This document shows positions 1-8,367 of a stretch of DNA of 48,458 bases, piece by piece (the stretch's first letter is position 1; every line of letters starts with the position of its first letter). The notes below the pieces were generated by a model. That model was given only the letters and a program-made list of their open reading frames with translations. It was not told the DNA's origin and searched no databases. Origin of the DNA: Duodenibacillus intestinigallinarum (GTDB lineage Bacteria; Pseudomonadota; Gammaproteobacteria; Burkholderiales; Burkholderiaceae_F); contig DXAH01000029.1 of NCBI GenBank assembly GCA_019117105.1, forward strand, positions 1-48,458, in the 5' to 3' direction. The translations under genes were made by a program, and so were the position numbers.

Positions 1-1
1 C

Positions 2-259
2 GAAGAGATGGCTTACGGCGCCTTGGAGCATTCCGGCGCGCAGCTCTCTGTGTCTATCACTGGGATTGCGGGGCCGGGCGGCGCTGTGCCGGGCAAACCC
101 GTGGGAACCGTTTGTTTCGGGGTGGCCTTGAAAATCGACGGCAAGACTATGGTGCATACTTCCCGTATGCAGTTTGACGGCAGCCGCGATGACGTACGTC
201 GTCAAAGCATTCGCTATGCGTTGCAATTGCTCTGCCAGGCGCTTGGTGACAAGTGCTAA
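2..259 (+). CDS. pncC: CinA/PncC-family nicotinamide-nucleotide amidase, C-terminal part
   Basis: This is the last 85 or so codons of a CinA C-terminal-domain protein; the 5' end lies outside the window. The family deamidates nicotinamide mononucleotide to nicotinic acid mononucleotide in pyridine nucleotide salvage. The visible part carries the family signature TGIAGPGG followed by KPVGTVCFG, then a helical C-terminus with DDVRRQSIRYALQLL, which matches the end of stand-alone PncC. Whether the protein also had an N-terminal molybdopterin-binding-like domain, as in long CinA, cannot be seen. The next gene on the same strand starts 86 bases later, with no terminator visible between them. Confidence 0.85.
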   Translation, partial: EEMAYGALEHSGAQLSVSITGIAGPGGAVPGKPVGTVCFGVALKIDGKTMVHTSRMQFDGSRDDVRRQSIRYALQLLCQALGDKC

Positions 260-345
260 CAACAGATTTGTCTGACGGCTCTCAGGAACAATGACGGTGT
301 GTGCCACAATGCGGGTTCCGATGACTCGTTTCGAGATTTGATGGA

Positions 346-780
346 ATGGAACCTCTGACAAAAACAAACAAAGAATCCTCCGCGGCGCTCGGCGCTTTCG
401 ATAGGCTTTTCAACGTGTGCCAGTTTCTGGGACTGAGCGCCATCGCCATTGCGGCCATTGTCGGCTTTGGTGCTGAGCTCTGGCGTATGGTGACGGCCGA
501 TACGATCGCTCTGGGCGATCTGCTCTTGCTCTTCCTTTATACCGAAGTGATGGTGATGGCGCGCGCGGCGCTTCACAGTCACCACGAACTTGCTATCGCA
601 ATGCCGATTGCCATTGCCATCGTGGCGATGGGGCGCTATATGGTTGTGAGTTCGGATCACAACGCGCTACACCAGATGATGTACGCAGGCGCGATCTTCA
701 TTCTGGTGGCTGCGCTCTTTCTTTGGAAGATGCGCGTGCGCCTCACCGGTTGGTCGGCAGGCAAGGACAACGCCGATTAA
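346..780 (+). CDS. psiE: PsiE-family (phosphate-starvation-inducible) membrane protein
   Basis: A 144-residue inner-membrane protein with four hydrophobic segments, at about residues 25-45, 58-75, 82-102 and 115-133. Between segments 2 and 3 is the charged stretch LYTEVMVMARAALHSHHELAI. The acidic-then-HH pattern in the loop and the length fit the PsiE family, named for induction on phosphate starvation in Escherichia coli; its biochemical role is unknown. The ATG at 346 is the first possible start in frame, because a stop lies at 322. The Shine-Dalgarno sequence is poor. The gene ends just before a strong bidirectional terminator shared with the convergent flavin reductase gene. No Pho box was recognised. 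Confidence 0.8.
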   Translation: MEPLTKTNKESSAALGAFDRLFNVCQFLGLSAIAIAAIVGFGAELWRMVTADTIALGDLLLLFLYTEVMVMARAALHSHHELAIAMPIAIAIVAMGRYMVVSSDHNALHQMMYAGAIFILVAALFLWKMRVRLTGWSAGKDNAD

Positions 781-796
781 GAAACACGCACATAAG

Positions 797-846
797 CCCA
801 TTAAAAACGCGCACAAGCCTCAGAGCCGGTGCGCGTTTTTAATGGG
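797..846. terminator. Bidirectional intrinsic terminator between psiE and the flavin reductase gene
   Basis: Perfect 18-bp inverted repeat: arms 797-814 and 829-846, each containing AAAAACGCGCAC or its complement, around a 14-base loop. A-rich and T-rich ends give U-tracts in both directions, so it can end both convergent transcripts. Confidence 0.93.
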
Positions 847-860
847 TAAGAACTAAACGA

Positions 861-1433
861 TCAGAGTTTGATGTCGTGGGCGTTGCCGATCGTAAGGAAA
901 TGACCGCCGGCGACGTAGTGAAGCGTCCGGCAGCTGTCGTCACCTTCCGGGAAGTGCCAGTGTCCCTCGGAGAAGACGCGGGAATCAGCCCAGGCCGCCA
1001 CGGCTTCTCCGATAAAGAGGTCGTGCTTTTTCTCGTTGTATTCGTTTGGAATCACCTTGAAAAGCACCGCACACAACACACCTTCGACGGTGGGGATGTC
1101 GCAGCCTTCAAATTTGAAGAGCTTGGCGCCGCTTTTTTCGATCTTGTCGGCTTCGTCGAATTTGCTCACCGAGCCCAGATAAAGCGTTTCGCGAGCAATG
1201 GCCAGAGACGGCAAGGACAGCATGAAGTAGCCGGTCTTGTCAATGAGCTTGCGCGTGTAGTGAACCGAGTCAATCACCGCGGTCGACAGGGCGGGCGTGG
1301 TGTTGAGCGGGCACACCCAAGTGGCGGGCATGACGTCGACATCATCGCCGTCTGCGGCCGACACCAACGAGGTGGCACCCAAATTAAAGAGACGATAAAC
1401 ATCCTCCAGTTCCACCGGCTTGAAGTTCTGCAT
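861..1433 (-). CDS. Flavin reductase-like / FMN-binding split-barrel protein
   Basis: A 190-residue cytoplasmic protein of the flavin reductase-like family, which binds FMN and often reduces it with NAD(P)H. The N-terminal half has the usual pattern of this fold: TSLVSAADGDDVDVMPATW, where the product reads a substrate-access strand, then PALSTAVIDSVHYTRKLI and GYFMLSLPS. The end (HYVAGGHFLTIGNA) matches the family C-terminus. The ATG at 1433 has a good Shine-Dalgarno sequence, GGGAGA, nine bases upstream. It lies 24 bases after pyrF and probably shares its transcript. The electron acceptor cannot be read from sequence. Confidence 0.82.
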   Translation of the reverse strand: MQNFKPVELEDVYRLFNLGATSLVSAADGDDVDVMPATWVCPLNTTPALSTAVIDSVHYTRKLIDKTGYFMLSLPSLAIARETLYLGSVSKFDEADKIEKSGAKLFKFEGCDIPTVEGVLCAVLFKVIPNEYNEKKHDLFIGEAVAAWADSRVFSEGHWHFPEGDDSCRTLHYVAGGHFLTIGNAHDIKL

Positions 1434-1457
1434 TTTTGTTCTCCCAAATGATGGAAT

Positions 1458-2285
1458 TCAGCTCAAGGCTTTTTTCTTGGCTTCGCGGATGGCAATCATC
1501 GTAGCTTCAGCAGCCTTGGCAGCGGCTTGCGCGAAGTCTTCGCCGTTACCGGCAAAGATGACGGCGCGGCTCGAATTGATGATCATGCCGCGGCCGTGTG
1601 CGTCCAGACCGGCAGCTACGGCAGCGTTGACGTCGCCGCCCTGTGCGCCGATGCCGGGCACAAGCAGAGGCGTTTCAGGCGCAAGTTCACGTACGCGTGC
1701 GATTTCAGCGGGCTGCGTGGCGCCCACGACCAGCCCAACTTGACCGTTGACGTTCCAGGGACCCGAAGCCATCTTGGCAACGCGCTCGTAGACCATGTCG
1801 CCGTCCTTGGTGACGAGCTCCTCAATGTCGGCGCCCCCCGGGTTGGACGTGCGGCACAGCAGAATCACGCCGCGTCCTTCGTATTCGAAATAGGGTTCGA
1901 CGGTATCAAAACCCATGTAGGGCGAAAGCGTCACCGCATCAGCTTGGTATCGCACGAATGCTTCCTTGGCGTACTGCTTGGCCGTGGAGCCGATGTCGCC
2001 GCGCTTGGCATCGAGAATGACGGCAATGTCGGGGTGCTTTTCGTGAATGTATGCAATGACCTGTTCAAGCGTTTTTTCCAGACCTTCTCCCGCGAAGTAG
2101 GCGATCTGAGGCTTGAAGGCGCAGACGTACGGTGCGGTGGCGTCCACGATGGCACAGCAGAACTGCAGAACACCTTCGGCGTCTTTGGCCAGATGCGCGG
2201 GCAGACGTTTGAGATCGGGATCAAGTCCCACGCAGAGCATGGAGTCAACGGCGTCGATTCGCTTGTTGAGTTTTTCGATGAACAT
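1458..2285 (-). CDS. pyrF: Orotidine 5'-phosphate decarboxylase
   Basis: Catalyses the last step of UMP synthesis, decarboxylating OMP. The 275-residue protein carries the catalytic motif DAKRGDIGST at residues 92-101 (Lys94 and the two aspartates). Length and sequence fit the longer type 2 decarboxylases found in many beta-proteobacteria, rather than the 230-residue enteric type. PGIGAQGGD and RGMIINSSRAV near the C-terminus form the phosphate-binding loops. The Shine-Dalgarno GAAGGA lies 12 bases upstream of the ATG. It is first in a two-gene operon with the flavin reductase gene, and its leader contains a terminator-like hairpin (2306-2331) directly before the Shine-Dalgarno sequence. Confidence 0.95.
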   Translation of the reverse strand: MFIEKLNKRIDAVDSMLCVGLDPDLKRLPAHLAKDAEGVLQFCCAIVDATAPYVCAFKPQIAYFAGEGLEKTLEQVIAYIHEKHPDIAVILDAKRGDIGSTAKQYAKEAFVRYQADAVTLSPYMGFDTVEPYFEYEGRGVILLCRTSNPGGADIEELVTKDGDMVYERVAKMASGPWNVNGQVGLVVGATQPAEIARVRELAPETPLLVPGIGAQGGDVNAAVAAGLDAHGRGMIINSSRAVIFAGNGEDFAQAAAKAAEATMIAIREAKKKALS

Positions 2286-2305
2286 GACGTTGCGTTTTCC
2301 TTCAC

Positions 2306-2347
2306 AAAAAGAAAGGCAGAAAATGCCTTCCGTAAAAACCGGTTTTT
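2306..2347 (-). promoter_or_regulatory. pyrF leader: terminator-like hairpin and 14-bp palindrome
   Basis: On the minus strand an 8-bp stem (2324-2331 with 2311-2318, one G-U pair, 5-base loop) is followed by five T residues at 2310-2306, directly before the pyrF Shine-Dalgarno sequence at 2303-2298. Just upstream is a perfect palindrome, AAAAACCGGTTTTT (2334-2347). The gene upstream points the other way, so the hairpin sits in the pyrF leader rather than ending another gene. Confidence 0.5.
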
Positions 2348-2471
2348 CTTGAGGCTAAATCTTACCGCGACCGTTAGAGCGAATGGTTGGCAACAGGCAA
2401 AGACGAGACGTTTGGGCAAACACTGACACCATTTGCCTTATAGTTGCACAGGATTTTTGGGAGAAACAAAC

Positions 2472-3443
2472 ATGAGAAAAGAGCTCGCGGTCCTTGCTGC
2501 GGCAAGCCTTTTGGTCACGACAGCAACAGCCCAGGATTTGATGGGCCAAAGTCCTGAAGCACAGGTCATTGACATGCCCGTTGTCCAGGGGCGAATCGAC
2601 GCGATTTCTGGCGTTGTCTACAACCAGGCTTTTGAAAGAGGCCGGAGTGTGCGCGGTCTCAAGATGACGCTTTTTGTTCCGCGCACGAAAGAAAAGAAAC
2701 CGGCAGTGCTTTATTTCCCGGGAGGCGGGTTTACTTCGGCCGATCACGAGAAGTTCTTGGAAATGCGCTATGCACTGGCTCGTGCCGGATACGTTGTCGC
2801 GGCCTGCGAGTATCGTGCCGTGCCCAATAAATTTCCGGCACTGCTTGAAGACGCCAAGGCAGCGGTGCGATGGATGCGCGCGCATGCCTCAGAATTCGGA
2901 GTGGACGCCGATCGCATCGGGCTGCTTGGTGACTCCGCCGGCGGATACGTCGTACAGATGGCTGGTGCCACCAACGGCGAAAAAAACTGGGACGTAGGCG
3001 ACTTTAAGGAGGTTTCGTCCGATGTGCAGGCGGTGGTATCGATCTACGGCATTTCCGATCTGACGACAATTGGGGAAGGGATCGGCAACGAGAACGTGCA
3101 TGCGTCTGCTGCTGTGACGGAGGCATTGCTTCTCAACGGGCCGGCCTTTAAGGATTTTGCCGGCGCTTCCGTGAATGCCGATCCCCAAAAGGCGAAGGCG
3201 GCAAGCCCCATTGGGCATGTAGACGGAACGGAGCCACCTTTCTTGCTGATGCACGGTTCGGGTGACAAGGTAGTGAGTCCCTTGCAGAGCAAAAAAATGT
3301 TTGAAGCGCTTCAGAACAAGAAGGTAGAGGCCGAATACGTCCTTGTGCGCGGAGCCGGACATGGCGATCTGCCGTGGTATCAACCCGGCGTGATCTCCCG
3401 CGTGGTGAACTTCTTTGACCGCCACCTGAAGCGAACGGAATAA
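2472..3443 (+). CDS. Secreted alpha/beta hydrolase (esterase/lipase-like)
   Basis: A 323-residue alpha/beta hydrolase with a signal peptide (MRKELAVLAAASLLVTTATA, cleavage before QD), so probably periplasmic. The oxyanion region is YFPGGGF, a variant of HGGG; the nucleophile elbow is GDSAGG, the acid lies in HGSGDKVVSP and the catalytic histidine in GAGHGDLPW. This order fits acetyl-esterase and BD-FAE-like hydrolases. The start at 2472 is preferred over an in-frame start at 2433, because GGGAGA precedes it by eight bases and the signal peptide begins there. The substrate is unknown; an acylated sugar or small ester is a guess. The U32 gene follows after eight bases. Confidence 0.82.
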   Translation: MRKELAVLAAASLLVTTATAQDLMGQSPEAQVIDMPVVQGRIDAISGVVYNQAFERGRSVRGLKMTLFVPRTKEKKPAVLYFPGGGFTSADHEKFLEMRYALARAGYVVAACEYRAVPNKFPALLEDAKAAVRWMRAHASEFGVDADRIGLLGDSAGGYVVQMAGATNGEKNWDVGDFKEVSSDVQAVVSIYGISDLTTIGEGIGNENVHASAAVTEALLLNGPAFKDFAGASVNADPQKAKAASPIGHVDGTEPPFLLMHGSGDKVVSPLQSKKMFEALQNKKVEAEYVLVRGAGHGDLPWYQPGVISRVVNFFDRHLKRTE

Positions 3444-3451
3444 CGACAGTG

Positions 3452-4699
3452 ATGCGAAACGACAGAAAAGAGTTTGAGATTTTGGCCCCGGCCGGTTCCC
3501 GAGAAGCGATGGCGGCTGCCGCAGCAGCAGGTGCCGACGCCGTGTATTTCGGGCTGGGCGCGCTTGATATGCGAAGTCTTGCTACTGGTGCTTTTCGCGA
3601 AGCCGACTTGCCTGATATTGCCGCTTTTGCAAAAGATCACAATTTGAAGACGCGGCTAACGGTTAATGCCGTGCTCTACGATGAAGATCTGTCCGAGGCT
3701 CGTCAAACGATGCTTGCTGCCAAGAAGGCGGGCATTGATGCCGTCATCTGTTCGGATGTGGCGGCGATGATGCTTGCGCACGAAGTTGGTATCCCCGTGC
3801 ATCTTTCCACGCAGCTCAACATCGCCAACGTTGAAGCGCTGAAGTTTTATGCGCACTTTGCCGATGTCGCTGTTCTTGCTCGTGAATTGACGCTTGAGCA
3901 AACCGCAGCAATCACGAGAGCCATCGACGAGCAAAACATCTGCGGGCCGTCGGGCGAATGCATCAAAATCGAAATTTTCTGTCATGGGGCGCTCTGCATC
4001 GCACAAAGCGGCCGCTGTTTCATGAGTTTGCACACGAGGGGAAAAAGCGCCAATCGGGGGCAGTGCCTTCAGTCGTGCCGCCGCAAGTATTACATCAAGG
4101 ACGCCGAGCGCGACATTGAGTTGCAGATTGATCCGCAGTACGTGATGAGTCCGAAGGATCTCAAAACGATCGGCTTTTTCGACAAAATGGTTCAGAGCGG
4201 CGCGCGTATTTTCAAAATCGAAGGACGCGCCCGCTCGCCCGAATATGTGCGCACGACCGTGCAGTGCTATAGCCAGGCCCTGCAGGCGGTGCTTGACGGC
4301 GACTTTACGGCCGACAAGGTGGCCTGTTGGGATGACAAGCTTGCCGAGGTCTTCAATCGCGGCTATTGGGAAGGATGGTACCTGGGAGCTCACACGCCGG
4401 AGCTTGCCTCCGGATACGGCTCGCAAGCCACAATCACCAAACGTTTTGCCGGCAAGTGCATCAATTTCTTCAATAAGGCGTCGGTGGCGCAATTTTTGGT
4501 GCAGGCTGACGGCTTCGACAGAGGTACTCGACTGCTTGTCACTGGTCCCACAACGGGCGCGGTGGAGTTTGTGGCCGATGAAATTTTCGACGACAACGGA
4601 CCGGTGAATCACGCGACCAAAGGAACGGCCGTGACGATCAAGGTTCCCGAGAAGGTGCGTGAAAACGACAAGCTTTATGTGTTGCAGCCTCGCGGATAG
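3452..4699 (+). CDS. Peptidase U32-family protein (TrhP/YegQ-like)
   Basis: A 415-residue member of the U32 family. Despite the name, characterised bacterial members such as TrhP (YegQ) and RlhA act in prephenate-dependent hydroxylation of tRNA or rRNA. The signature IEIFCHGALC, followed by QSGRCFMS and then RGQCLQSCRRKY, supplies the conserved cysteines seen in this family, probably for an Fe-S cluster. KIEGRARSPEYV further on is also typical. Length is closer to TrhP (about 450) than to RlhA (about 650). ATG at 3452 is preferred over the GTG one codon earlier. It is likely co-transcribed with the upstream hydrolase, but a functional link is not evident. It converges on the AlbA_2 gene with only 15 bases between and no clear terminator. 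Confidence 0.85.
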   Translation: MRNDRKEFEILAPAGSREAMAAAAAAGADAVYFGLGALDMRSLATGAFREADLPDIAAFAKDHNLKTRLTVNAVLYDEDLSEARQTMLAAKKAGIDAVICSDVAAMMLAHEVGIPVHLSTQLNIANVEALKFYAHFADVAVLARELTLEQTAAITRAIDEQNICGPSGECIKIEIFCHGALCIAQSGRCFMSLHTRGKSANRGQCLQSCRRKYYIKDAERDIELQIDPQYVMSPKDLKTIGFFDKMVQSGARIFKIEGRARSPEYVRTTVQCYSQALQAVLDGDFTADKVACWDDKLAEVFNRGYWEGWYLGAHTPELASGYGSQATITKRFAGKCINFFNKASVAQFLVQADGFDRGTRLLVTGPTTGAVEFVADEIFDDNGPVNHATKGTAVTIKVPEKVRENDKLYVLQPRG

Positions 4700-4714
4700 C
4701 GAGCGGAATTACTT

Positions 4715-6394
4715 TTACGAAGATGCTCGGTACGTGCTTGTGCGCCTGTCGCCTTCTCGTATTAGCCGCCCTTGGTCTGCTAATTTGCGTAAGAGTCGAT
4801 AAGCTGGTTGAGCTTCGAGACCGAGAATTTGCATTACATCGGCTCGTGTGATGCAACCTTTTTCTCGGGCAAGCTGCATGACAAGCTCAGCGTTTCTTAC
4901 GGAGTCAATACCCGATTGGCGGACTATCTCAATTTCGCGATTCTGTGCTTTATAAAACTTTGAGCTCAAGATGAAATCGCGTTCGGATCCACTTCCTTTG
5001 CATTCAAGAAGACCGTCTTCGACAAGTGTTTCGACGTGCCGTTTGAGCCGGTTGGTAGGCAGTTTTGTTGCAGCGACAATGCCTTCGAAGGTGATCCGCT
5101 TGGAAAAGAGTACCGCTGTCAGCACCATCAAGCTTTGGATGGAAATCGGCTTGCCGTTTCGCTTTTGATATTCAAGGATGAGCCTGAAGAAATTGACGTC
5201 GGCCTCGCATTTCGGGAAAAAGACACGCACGTTTTCTTCAGTGGATTCGGAATAGTCCGGTGACGGACGTCCGTAGACAAGACTGCCTTCAAAAATCAGA
5301 TCAATTCCTCGTCCTGTACGCTCGGCAAGTCCCAATCGCTTGAAAATGTCCGCTAACAGCGCATTTCGCGGATGCGGTTCAACAGTGAGCAGGTTGTTGA
5401 GATCAACACCGGAAACAAAGCCGCCAGGACTGTTGATTTCCAGGCCGTCGTCCGCGAAACGGACGGAGACACGATTGAGGATGGTGTAGTCACGGTGACA
5501 AAAGGCGTTGACCAATGCTTCTCGAAAGGCTCGCTCGGAAAAGGTCGGAATTGCAATGCGAACGAGATCCTGCGTGATTTCGACTTCCGTATTGCGGGCT
5601 CGGAACCGATCAAGAAGAGCGTCAAAGCTTCGGAGCAGCGGCAGTTCGATTTCTTCGTTTGCCAGTACTTCTGTTCCGCTGAGGTGCTGAAAGACAGCTC
5701 CGGCGCCGGGAACTAGTCGTCGGATACTTGTTTTTTTCCCGATGAGAAGGAGACCTGCGACCGTCGGCAACAAACCGTGCGGCGTTTCGTGTACGAACCC
5801 CAGAGCTTTGTCGAGGTCTTCATTCTCAAGTTCGAGCAGAGTGCTGTCTCCTCGGTTGTCGCGAATGAAGCTCCTCAATCGCCGGCGTTCATCGTTGTCC
5901 AGGTCGGAGTACGAAGTATTCGGCAGGATCATGGATGAGTAGTCGCAGCGTCCGATTTCTGAGAGACGCGAAATGAACTCCTGTGGAAAGAGTGGGGAGG
6001 TTTCAGGCGTCTTATCGATCTTCAGCCGGCGTTTGAGAACTTTGCCGTCGTTGGTCGCAACGATACCCGTGGCTTTCGAAACTTCGATTACTAGTACATC
6101 GAGACCTTCGCCAGCCTCGACGAGTTCCGCTACGACTGCTATAGGTGGAATGGTGTGCGAAGCAATGTATGCGGCGGCAAGGCCCGGATCGCGCCACCTG
6201 GGTGTTCGTACACCCGACACGATGCCGTCATCATTGATGCCGACGTAAAGTGTTCCTCCTTCAGCGTTTGCCAGTCCAACGACGGTCTCAACCACAACCT
6301 TGTCCGGCAGGCCGCTTTTAGGATCACTCTTGAATTCGATCGTTAACGATTCTCTGGAAGGAAATTGCGGGAAAGAGAGATTGTCGGTGTTCAT
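4715..6394 (-). CDS. AlbA_2 (Schlafen-type) ATP-binding transcriptional regulator
   Basis: A 559-residue protein of the AlbA_2 / divergent-AAA class found in many bacterial accessory regions. The N-terminal AlbA_2 nucleic-acid-binding domain (about 14-125) shows ESLTIEFKSD and EGGTLYVGINDDG. A GHKL-like ATPase domain (about 280-375) shows FREALVNAFCHRDY and GLAERTGRGIDLIFEG. Two winged-helix segments follow, at about 405-480 and 495-559, the last containing ITRADVMQILGL and LIREGDRRT. No membrane segment is present. It stands alone, convergent with the U32 gene and behind an AT-rich promoter with an operator-like array, so autoregulation is likely. The targets are unknown. Its AT-rich upstream region contrasts with the GC-rich neighbours and hints at acquisition by transfer. 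Confidence 0.8.
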   Translation of the reverse strand: MNTDNLSFPQFPSRESLTIEFKSDPKSGLPDKVVVETVVGLANAEGGTLYVGINDDGIVSGVRTPRWRDPGLAAAYIASHTIPPIAVVAELVEAGEGLDVLVIEVSKATGIVATNDGKVLKRRLKIDKTPETSPLFPQEFISRLSEIGRCDYSSMILPNTSYSDLDNDERRRLRSFIRDNRGDSTLLELENEDLDKALGFVHETPHGLLPTVAGLLLIGKKTSIRRLVPGAGAVFQHLSGTEVLANEEIELPLLRSFDALLDRFRARNTEVEITQDLVRIAIPTFSERAFREALVNAFCHRDYTILNRVSVRFADDGLEINSPGGFVSGVDLNNLLTVEPHPRNALLADIFKRLGLAERTGRGIDLIFEGSLVYGRPSPDYSESTEENVRVFFPKCEADVNFFRLILEYQKRNGKPISIQSLMVLTAVLFSKRITFEGIVAATKLPTNRLKRHVETLVEDGLLECKGSGSERDFILSSKFYKAQNREIEIVRQSGIDSVRNAELVMQLAREKGCITRADVMQILGLEAQPAYRLLRKLADQGRLIREGDRRTSTYRASS

Positions 6395-6440
6395 GGCAAA
6401 GAATCAACAGACGGAAAAGTGAAGCTAAGATACAGACGGT

Positions 6441-6536
6441 TAGCATCATGATGCTAAATTATAAAGACATTGATGTTAAATGTATGTATTAACTGATGTT
6501 AAAGAGGAATAGTGATACATACATGCCCGTATGTAT
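6441..6536 (-). promoter_or_regulatory. Promoter and operator array of the AlbA_2 regulator gene
   Basis: A perfect -10 box TATAAT reads on the minus strand at 6463-6458. Immediately downstream, over the expected start site, is the perfect 16-bp palindrome TAGCATCATGATGCTA (6441-6456). The half-site TGATGYTAAA recurs in the same direction at 6449, 6471 and 6494, so at 22- and 23-bp steps (about two helical turns). Further upstream is a second inverted repeat, ATACATAC (6515-6522) with GTATGTAT (6529-6536). No good -35 was found; CATACA at the right distance matches only three of six positions. Confidence 0.6.
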
Positions 6537-6613
6537 GATCTTAATTTGTCTTTATCACGACCGACAAACAACTGAAGGTTAGAGATTTTTCGTCGAATCT
6601 AAGACGTGAACCT

Positions 6614-6648
6614 AAAAGAAGAGCCGCCTGCTTTACAGCAAGCGGCTC
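6614..6648 (-). terminator. Intrinsic terminator of groESL
   Basis: On the minus strand a 12-bp stem (GAGCCGCTTGCT paired with AGCAGGCGGCTC, one G-U pair, 4-base loop) is followed by TTCTTTT. It lies 35 bases after the groEL stop. Confidence 0.85.
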
Positions 6649-6682
6649 AATGCCTTAAAGACTTAAGCGGTCAGGCGATGAA

Positions 6683-8317
6683 TTACATCATGCCGTCCAT
6701 TCCGCCCATGCCGCCCATCGGGGGCACAGCCGGCTTGTCTTCAGGGATATCAGCGACCATGCAGTCGGTCGTAAGGATCAGACCGGCCACGCTGGCAGCG
6801 TTCTGCAGAGCGGTACGGGTGACCTTGGTCGGGTCGAGAACGCCCATGGCAACCATGTCGCCGTATTCGCCCGTCTGAGCGTTGTAGCCGAAGTTGCCTT
6901 CACCGCCGGCAACCTTGTTGACGACCACGCTGGGTTCTTCACCGCAGTTGGACACGATCTGGCGCATCGGTTCTTCCATGGCGCGCAGCACGATCTTGAT
7001 GCCGGCGTTCTGTTCGTCGTTGTCACCCTTGAGGTCCTTGATGGCGAACTTGGTGCGCACGAGAGCCACACCGCCGCCCGGGACGATGCCTTCTTCCACG
7101 GCAGCGCGCGTAGCGTGCAGGGCGTCTTCCACGCGAGCCTTCTTTTCCTTCATTTCGACCTCGGTAGCGGCACCGACCTTAACGAGGGCTACACCGCCAG
7201 CGAGCTTGGCAACGCGTTCCTGAAGCTTTTCACGATCGTAGTCGCTCGTAGCGGCTTCGATCTGCTGACGGATCTGGGTGACACGGCCTTCGATAGCCTG
7301 AGCGTCGCCGGCGCCGTCAATGATCGTCGTGGCTTCCTTGGTGACTTCAACGCGCTTGGCAGAACCCAACTGTTCGAGGGTTGCCTTTTCGAGCGTGAGG
7401 CCGAGGTCAGACGAGATGACCGTTGCGCCCGTGAGCACAGCGATGTCTTCGCACATGGCCTTGCGGCGGTCGCCGAAGCCCGGAGCCTTGACAGCCACAA
7501 CCTTGAGGATGCCGCGGATGGAGTTCACCACGAGGGTGGCGAGAGCTTCACCGTCAACGTCTTCAGCGATGATCAACAGCGGACGAGAGGTCTTGGCAAC
7601 CTGTTCGAGAACCGGCAGGAGTTCACGGATGTTGCTCACCTTCTTGTCGTGGATCAGGATGAAGGGATTGTCGAGCACGGCAGCCTGACGTTCCGGCGTG
7701 TTAATGAAGTAGGGCGACAGATAGCCGCGGTCGAACTGCATGCCTTCAACGACTTCGAGTTCGTTGTTGAGGCTCTTGCCGTCTTCGATCGTGATCACGC
7801 CTTCCTTGCCGACTTTGTCCATGGCCTGGGAGATGATGTCGCCGATTTCCTGATCGGAGTTAGCGGAGATGGCGCCGACCTGAGCAACTTCCTTGGAAGT
7901 GGTGGTCGGACGGGAGATCTTGCGCAGTTCTTCGATGGCGGCGGCCACGGCCTTGTCGATGCCACGCTTAAGATCCATCGGGTTCATGCCGGCGGCAACG
8001 TACTTCATGCCTTCGCAAACGATGGCCTGAGCGAGAACCGTGGCGGTGGTCGTACCGTCACCGGCGTTGTCGTTGGTCTTGGAGGCCACTTCGCGCACCA
8101 TCTGGGCGCCCATGTTCTCAAACTTGTCCTTGAGATCGATTTCCTTGGCAACCGTCACGCCGTCCTTGGTCACGAGCGGACCGCCGAAGGCGCGTTCGAG
8201 CACCACATTGCGGCCCTTCGGGCCCAGAGTCACCTTCACAGCGTTGGCGAGCGTGTTGATGCCGCGAACCATGCGCACGCGGGCGTCATCACCGAAGAGA
8301 ACTTGCTTTGCAGCCAT
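6683..8317 (-). CDS. groL: Chaperonin GroEL (60 kDa)
   Basis: The 544-residue subunit of the ATP-driven cytosolic folding chamber. The N-terminus (MAAKQVLFGDDARVRMVRG, then VTLGPKGRNVVL) and the ATP-binding DGTTTATVLAQA segment at about residue 87 are canonical, as is the GGM-rich tail ending GGMDGMM. Length is normal. It follows groES by 50 bases in the standard operon order. It appears to be the only copy in this window and shows no unusual feature. Confidence 0.98.
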   Translation of the reverse strand: MAAKQVLFGDDARVRMVRGINTLANAVKVTLGPKGRNVVLERAFGGPLVTKDGVTVAKEIDLKDKFENMGAQMVREVASKTNDNAGDGTTTATVLAQAIVCEGMKYVAAGMNPMDLKRGIDKAVAAAIEELRKISRPTTTSKEVAQVGAISANSDQEIGDIISQAMDKVGKEGVITIEDGKSLNNELEVVEGMQFDRGYLSPYFINTPERQAAVLDNPFILIHDKKVSNIRELLPVLEQVAKTSRPLLIIAEDVDGEALATLVVNSIRGILKVVAVKAPGFGDRRKAMCEDIAVLTGATVISSDLGLTLEKATLEQLGSAKRVEVTKEATTIIDGAGDAQAIEGRVTQIRQQIEAATSDYDREKLQERVAKLAGGVALVKVGAATEVEMKEKKARVEDALHATRAAVEEGIVPGGGVALVRTKFAIKDLKGDNDEQNAGIKIVLRAMEEPMRQIVSNCGEEPSVVVNKVAGGEGNFGYNAQTGEYGDMVAMGVLDPTKVTRTALQNAASVAGLILTTDCMVADIPEDKPAVPPMGGMGGMDGMM

Positions 8318-8367
8318 TTGTTTTTATCTCCGTTAAAAATTCTTCAATGAAATCAAACCGATACCGA

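Noticed and set aside
7115..8350. A 411-codon plus-strand frame opposite groEL and similar long frames opposite hemL and dsbD
   Set aside because: All lie inside strongly conserved genes and show no start signals or domains.
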